Part shown: positions 14,885 to 19,075 of the stretch, piece by piece
How positions within the stretch are numbered: the stretch's first letter is position 1
How the letters are laid out: each line of letters opens with the position of its first letter
Source: an uncultured Bacilli bacterium
Lineage (GTDB): Bacteria; Bacillota_I; Bacilli_A; RF39; UBA660
Direction: 5' to 3'
Length of the DNA stretch: 19,075 nt
NCBI GenBank assembly: GCA_944363865.1
Contig: CALVVN010000047.1
Coordinates: 1 to 19,075 of the forward strand
The notes under the pieces: generated by a model
Database searches by the model: none
What the model was told of the DNA's origin: nothing
The model's input: the letters and a program-made list of their open reading frames with translations, nothing else
Made by a program: the position numbers and the translations under genes

Positions 14885-14905
14885 AAAACTATATATTTCT
14901 ACATC
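14871..14905 (-). terminator. Intrinsic terminator of the FemABX gene
   Basis: A perfect 10-bp stem, 14878-14887 with 14896-14905, and an eight-base loop. On the - strand it is followed by a TTTTTTA run; on the + strand no T-run follows. It therefore terminates the - strand gene, and it overlaps the 3' end of the + strand 219-aa gene. Confidence 0.8.
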
Positions 14906-14922
14906 AATAATAAAAATGTAAA

Positions 14923-16176
14923 TTAGTTGTTCTTAATGTCTTTTCTATCAAATTCATTATGAAGTATTTTTGTAGACCAAAGTAGCGAATAAAGTGTTTG
15001 GTTTATAATTAAATCAAATTCTCCAATATATTCGTAAATGTTTGGTTTAAAGTTTAATTTAAATTCATTTAATCCTTTATAAGGATTACTTGGTGTAAAG
15101 TCCCCAGTTATTCCATTTAAGTCTAAATATTTATAATTTTGTTTTTTATAATGTTCTATTAATTTTGTGTATAGTAAATGGTTTGGATTTTGTTTAGTAT
15201 TTTTGTCAAAACCACTTATCACTATATTTATTCTATTTTGATATTTTATTATTAATGCTGATGCTATTATTTGTTTATATATTCCGTTTTGTATGTAACT
15301 ATTTATTTCCGTTATTTCTTGGTTTAATGTAGTTATTTTTTTATCTGATTCCATTTTTTGCCTTAATAATTGTTTGTTTTTAGTATCATTTATAAATATT
15401 TTGTTAATTTGTTCATTTTTATCTATTAATAAATTGTATTCTTCTTGTGCATTTTGTAAGTATTCATGGTAATCAATTTGTAATAACCATAAGTCTGACA
15501 TATTTAATTCATTAAATATTTTATAATAGTTTTTGTAATATTCAATTGAATTATCTTTCTTGTTTTTTACTAATTCATAGAATTGGTTTAAGTTGTATTC
15601 GTCGCCTTTTATTAAAGTTATTCCTTTTTTATCTTTGTTTCTTATCTTTTGTTTTATATTTTTGTTTAAGTTATCTATGTTAAATGTTTGTAAATTGATT
15701 ATTGGATTATATTTTGGAAGTAAACTCTCAAAATATATATTGTTTTTTAATTTTTTATAATTTAAACTTTCTAGTTTTTTAATTAAGTTTTTTGCTTCAT
15801 CATTTACGTTTTTAGTATTTGTTTCTGGTAATACTTCTGCAAGTGTTATTTCTGGGTTTATTTTTATAAATGCAAATCCCTTTTTAAAAAAATATTTTTT
15901 CACACGTTTTGTAAATTCTTCTAATTCGTAATAATTTTGATAATCTATTAAAAAGCCTCTTGGGCTGTAACCATATTTCACATTTATTGCGATGTATTTT
16001 GATAATATTAAAGCAGCACCTACTAATGTATTATCTTCATATGCTCCTATATATATTGGTGTATAGCCAAACTTTTTCATTAAGTTACCATATTTACTTG
16101 TTTGGTAATAATTTTTTAAAATATGATTATTTGCGAAGTTATCAAATTCTATTTCATTTATTTCTTTTATTTGCAT
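14923..16176 (-). CDS. FemABX-family aminoacyltransferase (peptidoglycan interpeptide bridge)
   Basis: A 417-aa member of the FemA/FemB/FemX/MurM group, which transfer amino acids from aminoacyl-tRNA to the lipid II stem peptide. Two GNAT-like halves are visible: the N-terminal half contains NYYQTSKYGNLMKKFGYTPIYIG and YSPRGFLIDY, and the C-terminal half LLYTKLIEHYKKQNYKYLDLNGITG and PYKGLNEFKLNF. Between them lies a long charged helical hairpin (about residues 240-300), as in FemA. AAGGAG precedes the ATG. The gene has its own promoter divergent from enolase and a strong terminator. The number and kind of bridge residues cannot be inferred from sequence. Confidence 0.9.
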   Translation of the reverse strand: MQIKEINEIEFDNFANNHILKNYYQTSKYGNLMKKFGYTPIYIGAYEDNTLVGAALILSKYIAINVKYGYSPRGFLIDYQNYYELEEFTKRVKKYFFKKGFAFIKINPEITLAEVLPETNTKNVNDEAKNLIKKLESLNYKKLKNNIYFESLLPKYNPIINLQTFNIDNLNKNIKQKIRNKDKKGITLIKGDEYNLNQFYELVKNKKDNSIEYYKNYYKIFNELNMSDLWLLQIDYHEYLQNAQEEYNLLIDKNEQINKIFINDTKNKQLLRQKMESDKKITTLNQEITEINSYIQNGIYKQIIASALIIKYQNRINIVISGFDKNTKQNPNHLLYTKLIEHYKKQNYKYLDLNGITGDFTPSNPYKGLNEFKLNFKPNIYEYIGEFDLIINQTLYSLLWSTKILHNEFDRKDIKNN

Positions 16177-16205
16177 TTTCTTTCTCCTTTTTTAAATAGT
16201 AAATT

Positions 16206-16234
16206 ATTATAGCATATATGTGTGTAAATGTCTA
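16206..16234 (-). promoter_or_regulatory. Promoter of the FemABX gene
   Basis: On the - strand: TAGACA (16234-16229), 17 bases, then TATAAT (16211-16206), preceded by the extended -10 TGC. Its -35 abuts the -35 of the divergent enolase promoter. Confidence 0.7.
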
Positions 16235-16263
16235 TTGATTTTTAATAACTTGGTTGTTATAAT
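16235..16263 (+). promoter_or_regulatory. Enolase promoter
   Basis: TTGATT (16235-16240), 17 bases, then TATAAT (16258-16263), about 25 bases before the enolase ATG. The -35 elements of the two divergent promoters are back to back at 16229-16240, so the two polymerases compete for the same face of DNA. Confidence 0.7.
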
Positions 16264-16287
16264 TTTGTTATGAAAGTATGGTGAATT

Positions 16288-17523
16288 ATGAGCAAGATTA
16301 TAAATATAACTTCACGTGAAATATTAGATTCTAGGGGAAACCCCACTGTTGAAACTAAAGTGTACACTGAAAAAGGTAATGTTGGCGTTTTTAGCGTTCC
16401 AAGTGGTGCTAGTACTGGAAGCAAAGAAGCTTTAGAACTTAGAGATAATGATGAAAGGTATTATGGAAAAGGTGTATTAAAAGCAGTAAATAATGTGAAT
16501 CTAGTTAAAGATAAACTTATTGGTGTAGAAGTAAGCGAGCAAAGTAAAATTGATGAAATTATGATTAATTTAGATGGAACACCTAATAAGAGTAATCTTG
16601 GTGCGAATGCTATTTTAAGTGTGAGTGTTGCTGCTTTAAAGGCTGCCGCACTTGACGGTGGTTTGGAAGTATATGAGTATTTGAATAAACGTGAAAAGAG
16701 AATGCCTTACGGCATGTTTAATATTATTAATGGTGGTAAACATTCTAGTAATAACTTAGATATTCAAGAGTTTATGATTGTTCCTAAGTTTAAAGAGTTT
16801 AAGGAATGTTTAAGAGCAGCTAGTGAAGTATTTTATCAGTTAAAGAGTTTGCTAGTTAAACAAGGTATGAGTGTTAATGTTGGGGATGAAGGTGGTTTTG
16901 CACCTGATTTAAAGAATAACGAAGAAGCTTTGAGTTTAATTATGAAAAGTATTAGTGAAGCAGGGTATATTCCTGGTGTTAATGTTTTTATTGCATTAGA
17001 TGTTGCTGCTAGTAGCTTGTATAATAAGAATAATGATACTTATAAAATAGATAATAATAATTTGAATAGAGAAGAATTACTTAATTATTATGTTTCTTTA
17101 GTTAAAAATTATCCAATTATTAGTATTGAAGACCCATTTGATGAAGAAGATTATGAAGGGTTTAGAATGATAACTGAAGTGTTAGGTAAGAAGATAAGTA
17201 TTGTAGGGGATGATTTATTTGTAACTAATAAAGAGTTGTTAAAAAAAGGTATTGAAAATAAACTTTGTAACGCTATACTTATTAAGTTAAATCAAGTTGG
17301 AACTTTTTATGAAACATTAGAAACAATAGTTTATGCTAAACAACATAATTATACAACTATTATTAGTCATAGAAGTGGAGAAACTCTTGATACTTTTATT
17401 GCTGATGTTGCAGTTGCATTAAATGTTCCTTTTATTAAAACTGGTTCAGTTACTCGTGGAGAGAGAGTATGTAAATATAATAGGCTTATGGAAATAGAAA
17501 TGGAATTAACTAAAAATGAATAA
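16288..17523 (+). CDS. eno: Enolase
   Basis: A 411-aa glycolytic enzyme converting 2-phosphoglycerate to phosphoenolpyruvate, a little shorter than the usual ~430. Catalytic features are intact: SGASTG loop (39-44), His152 in GGKHSSNN, Glu201 in GDEGG, metal ligands Asp238 (ALDVAA), Glu281 (IEDPFDEED) and Asp308 (GDDLF), catalytic Lys333 (LIKLNQ), HRSGET (361-366), and Lys384 (FIKTGS). Two departures are visible: GGKH replaces the usual GGSH/GGAH, and VTRGER replaces the common LSRTER motif. These may reflect lineage divergence or a second, paralogous enolase. The start follows GGTGA. The last eight bases overlap the next gene. Confidence 0.95.
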   Translation: MSKIINITSREILDSRGNPTVETKVYTEKGNVGVFSVPSGASTGSKEALELRDNDERYYGKGVLKAVNNVNLVKDKLIGVEVSEQSKIDEIMINLDGTPNKSNLGANAILSVSVAALKAAALDGGLEVYEYLNKREKRMPYGMFNIINGGKHSSNNLDIQEFMIVPKFKEFKECLRAASEVFYQLKSLLVKQGMSVNVGDEGGFAPDLKNNEEALSLIMKSISEAGYIPGVNVFIALDVAASSLYNKNNDTYKIDNNNLNREELLNYYVSLVKNYPIISIEDPFDEEDYEGFRMITEVLGKKISIVGDDLFVTNKELLKKGIENKLCNAILIKLNQVGTFYETLETIVYAKQHNYTTIISHRSGETLDTFIADVAVALNVPFIKTGSVTRGERVCKYNRLMEIEMELTKNE

Positions 17524-17965
17524 TGTTATAAGTGTTAAAATAACTAATTATGATAGTGCTTTTAATGAGTATAATGATAAATATATTTCTGATAGTTTAT
17601 TTAATTATATAACTAGTGAATACGTTAAAAGAAGAAATGTTATTATTAGGATAACTGGTGTAAAAGAAGATAAACAAGATAAGTTATATGAAGCAATTAA
17701 ATATACTTTTAAGGAAAAATATAAACATTATGGAGAAGTTGATAAATTAGATGATATTTATAGAGTATTGTTACTTGTTTTAGGTATTTTCTTTGTAACT
17801 TTAAGTCAAATGTTTGATGTTTATTTTGTTAAGGAAATAATGATGGTTGCTGCTTGGGTAGTAATATGGGAAACTGTGTATGATTTTTTGTTTAAAGGAA
17901 CTGAAAGAAAAGTTAAAAGTAATATGTATAAAACTTTAGTTAATTCTATTGTTGAGTTTGAATAA
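17516..17965 (+). CDS. Unrecognised two-TM membrane protein overlapping enolase
   Basis: A 149-aa protein with a soluble N-terminal half (about 80 residues, mixed alpha/beta look, with ITGVKEDKQDKLYEAIKYTF), two adjacent membrane segments (about residues 82-100 and 105-125, including AAWVVIWETVYDFLF), and a basic C-terminal tail (KGTERKVKSN). Its ATG lies inside the end of eno, an overlap of eight bases, so the two are probably cotranslated. The N-terminal half would be cytosolic and may bind a ligand, but no family was recognised. A terminator-like hairpin follows at 18021. Confidence 0.75.
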   Translation: MNNVISVKITNYDSAFNEYNDKYISDSLFNYITSEYVKRRNVIIRITGVKEDKQDKLYEAIKYTFKEKYKHYGEVDKLDDIYRVLLLVLGIFFVTLSQMFDVYFVKEIMMVAAWVVIWETVYDFLFKGTERKVKSNMYKTLVNSIVEFE

Positions 17966-18020
17966 ATATTATAATAAAAAAGAGTTTTATAAAAAACTAA
18001 CATACAATAATATTAGAAGG

Positions 18021-18045
18021 TGTTATGTGAGTGCATAACATTTTT
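18021..18045 (+). terminator. Intrinsic terminator after the enolase operon
   Basis: TGTTATG (18021-18027) pairs with CATAACA (18034-18040), with a six-base loop, and is followed by TTTTT. It separates the eno transcript from the DinD-like gene, whose ribosome binding site begins within about ten bases. The 17966-18020 gap holds no gene. Confidence 0.7.
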
Positions 18046-18060
18046 ATTATGAAGGTTTTT

Positions 18061-18629
18061 ATGCATAAACTAGAAAAATATGAGAAAAAACATTTGAAGA
18101 TATAAAACATATTGATGAGTTTGGAAATGAATTTTGGTTAGCGAGAGAATTAATGTTAGCATTAGAATACAAAAGATGGGATAAGTTTTGTAATGTAATA
18201 AAACACGCTAAAAAAGCATGTGAAAATAGTAATTATAAAGTTTTTGGACATTTTTCCCAAGTGGGAAAAACATCAAAAATGCCTAATGGTGGAGTTAAAA
18301 AATTATTAGATTATAAGTTATCAAGGTATGCTTGTTATTTAATAGTTCAAAATGCAGATTCTAAAAAAGAAGTAGTTGCTTTAGGCCAAACTTACTTTGC
18401 TATTCAAACTAGAAAAATGGAATTAACTGAAAAAGAATATTCTATGTTAACTGAAGATGAGAAAAGATTTTATCAAAGAAATTTGATTAGAAAAGGGAAG
18501 AATTTTTTAAATAAAGTTGCTAAAAAATGTGGTGTTAAAAATTTTGATAAATTTCATAATGCTGGATATAAGGGTTTATATAATTGTGAAACCGCAAATG
18601 ATATTGCTAAAAGAAAGGTTTATAGATAA
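18061..18629 (+). pseudogene. DinD-like gene, frameshifted near the 5' end and C-terminally shortened
   Basis: Homology to DinD (DNA-damage-inducible protein D, BRO-N-like N-terminus) starts at ATG 18061, preceded by GAAGG. After ten codons (MHKLEKYEKK) the frame meets a stop at 18103; the homologous TFEDIKHIDEFGNEFW continues in another frame from 18090, and the rest (SRYACYLIVQNADSKKEVVALGQTYFAIQTRK, CGVKNFDKFHNAGYKGLY) is in that frame to 18629. The break lies in a run of six A (18085-18090); seven would restore the frame. The joined product would be about 189 aa against about 274 for E. coli DinD, so the C-terminal ~80 residues are also missing. It is either decayed, or read by slippage on the A-run; the ATG at 18153 would give a 158-aa fragment. 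Function in E. coli: SOS-induced, antagonises RecA filaments. Confidence 0.75.
18251..18270. repeat. Inverted repeat inside the DinD-like gene
   Basis: TTTTTCCCA (18251-18259) and TGGGAAAAA (18262-18270) form a perfect 9-bp inverted repeat separated by AG. The two-base loop is too tight for an RNA hairpin without opening the top pairs; as DNA it is a near-perfect palindrome. Purpose unknown. Confidence 0.7.
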
Positions 18630-18651
18630 ATTAAAACAAAAGGAGGATTAT

Positions 18652-19075
18652 ATGAAAAATGAAATAATACTATTTGAAAATCAAAATGTTAAATTAGAAG
18701 TAAATATGAAAGATGAAACAGTGTGGTTAAATCAAGAACAAATGGCAAAACTTTTTGGAAAAGATAGGAAAACTATCACTAGGCATATACAAAATATTTA
18801 TAAAGATGGGGAATTAGAAGAAGATTTAGTATGCTCATTTTTTGAGCATACTGGAAATGATGGTAAAAAGTATAATGTTCGTTTTTATAACTTGGATATG
18901 ATTATCTCTGTCGGTTATCGTGTAAATAGTAAGCAAGGTATAATATTTAGAAAATGGGCTAATAATGTCTTAAAAGATTATTTAATTAAGGGTTACTCCG
19001 TTAATTATAAAAGATTAGAGTATCTTGAAAAAACAATTAAGTTGATTAATATAGCTGATAGAATTGATACTGATT
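18652..19075 (+). CDS. RhuM-family protein, 3' end beyond the window
   Basis: An ATG with a strong AGGAGG ribosome binding site opens a frame that runs to the window edge (141 codons seen). The sequence matches the RhuM ('virulence protein') family: NQEQMAKLFGKDRKTITRHI (a helix-turn-helix-like segment), VCSFFEHTGNDGKKYNVRFYNLDMIISVGYRVNS, and IFRKWANNVLKDYLIKGY. These proteins are frequent in accessory and mobile regions, often near DinD-like genes; their biochemical role is unclear. It starts 22 bases after the DinD-like remnant and may share its transcript. The C-terminal part cannot be judged. Confidence 0.88.
   Translation, partial: MKNEIILFENQNVKLEVNMKDETVWLNQEQMAKLFGKDRKTITRHIQNIYKDGELEEDLVCSFFEHTGNDGKKYNVRFYNLDMIISVGYRVNSKQGIIFRKWANNVLKDYLIKGYSVNYKRLEYLEKTIKLINIADRIDTD
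18828..18852. repeat. 10-bp perfect inverted repeat inside the RhuM gene
   Basis: AGTATGCTCA (18828-18837) and TGAGCATACT (18843-18852) flank a TTTTT loop. It lies within the codons for VCSFFEHT, a conserved part of the family, so it may be only a by-product of codon choice, but it would form a stable mRNA hairpin inside the coding region. Confidence 0.75.

Noticed and set aside
15960..16199. 79-codon + strand frame at the start of the FemABX gene
   Set aside because: It is antisense to conserved FemABX sequence and lacks a start signal.
17821..18003. 60-codon - strand frame near the end of the two-TM gene
   Set aside because: It is antisense to membrane segments; hydrophobic by mirror effect.
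1..19075. tRNA, rRNA, CRISPR arrays, transposases and att-like direct repeats
   Set aside because: None was seen by reading; the DinD/RhuM pair is accessory in nature but carries no integrase or repeat boundary within the window.

Overview
The window is AT-rich bacterial chromosome (roughly a quarter G+C by eye), densely packed and mostly read on the + strand. Three lines of evidence point to a Bacillota spore-forming lineage: spoIIGA, sigE and sigG in tandem; a short LexA beside a tiny divergent membrane-protein gene; and strong GGAGG-type ribosome binding sites. TGA acts as a normal stop (for example at the ends of spoIIGA, the zinc-ribbon gene and the first ABC subunit), so this is not a code-4 mollicute. 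An uncultured, gut-type, low-GC Bacilli or Clostridia genome would fit, but the sequence alone does not fix the taxon.

Layout. 1-270: end of an unrecognised gene and a hairpin terminator. 308-2874: sporulation block, with the SpoIIGA protease, pro-sigma-E, sigma-G (TTG start) and a YlmC/YmxH PRC-barrel protein. 2925-4263: signal peptidase II (lspA) overlapping an RluD-type pseudouridine synthase. 4250-4705 (-): TspO/MBR membrane protein. 4765-5898: rhomboid protease with a cytosolic N-terminal domain. 5927-6544 (-): lexA, ending at a bidirectional terminator. 6668-6820: a 50-residue membrane protein divergent from lexA, resembling the B. subtilis lexA-yneA arrangement. 7012-8769: murG and divIB/ftsQ (septal peptidoglycan synthesis and division). 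8846-14068: a probable operon of a zinc-ribbon membrane protein, the two unequal halves of a heterodimeric ABC exporter, and a YjdF/DUF2238-like membrane protein. 14122-14884: a perfect-consensus promoter, a 39-codon ORF and a 219-residue protein of unknown function. 14923-16176 (-): FemABX-type aminoacyltransferase. 16288-17965: enolase overlapping a two-TM unknown. 18061-19075: accessory genes, namely a frameshifted and shortened DinD-like gene and the start of a RhuM-family gene that runs off the window.

How the genes fit together. SpoIIGA cleaves pro-sigma-E, sigma-E then runs the mother-cell programme, and sigma-G acts in the forespore. LspA, the rhomboid, MurG, DivIB and FemX are envelope and division functions. 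LexA and its divergent small gene probably form the SOS/division checkpoint. In Bacillus, murG-divIB and spoIIG belong to one larger dcw region; here they lie about 4.4 kb apart with other genes between. The least explained parts are the small gene opposite lexA, the strongly promoted 39-aa/219-aa pair, and the decaying DinD/RhuM segment.
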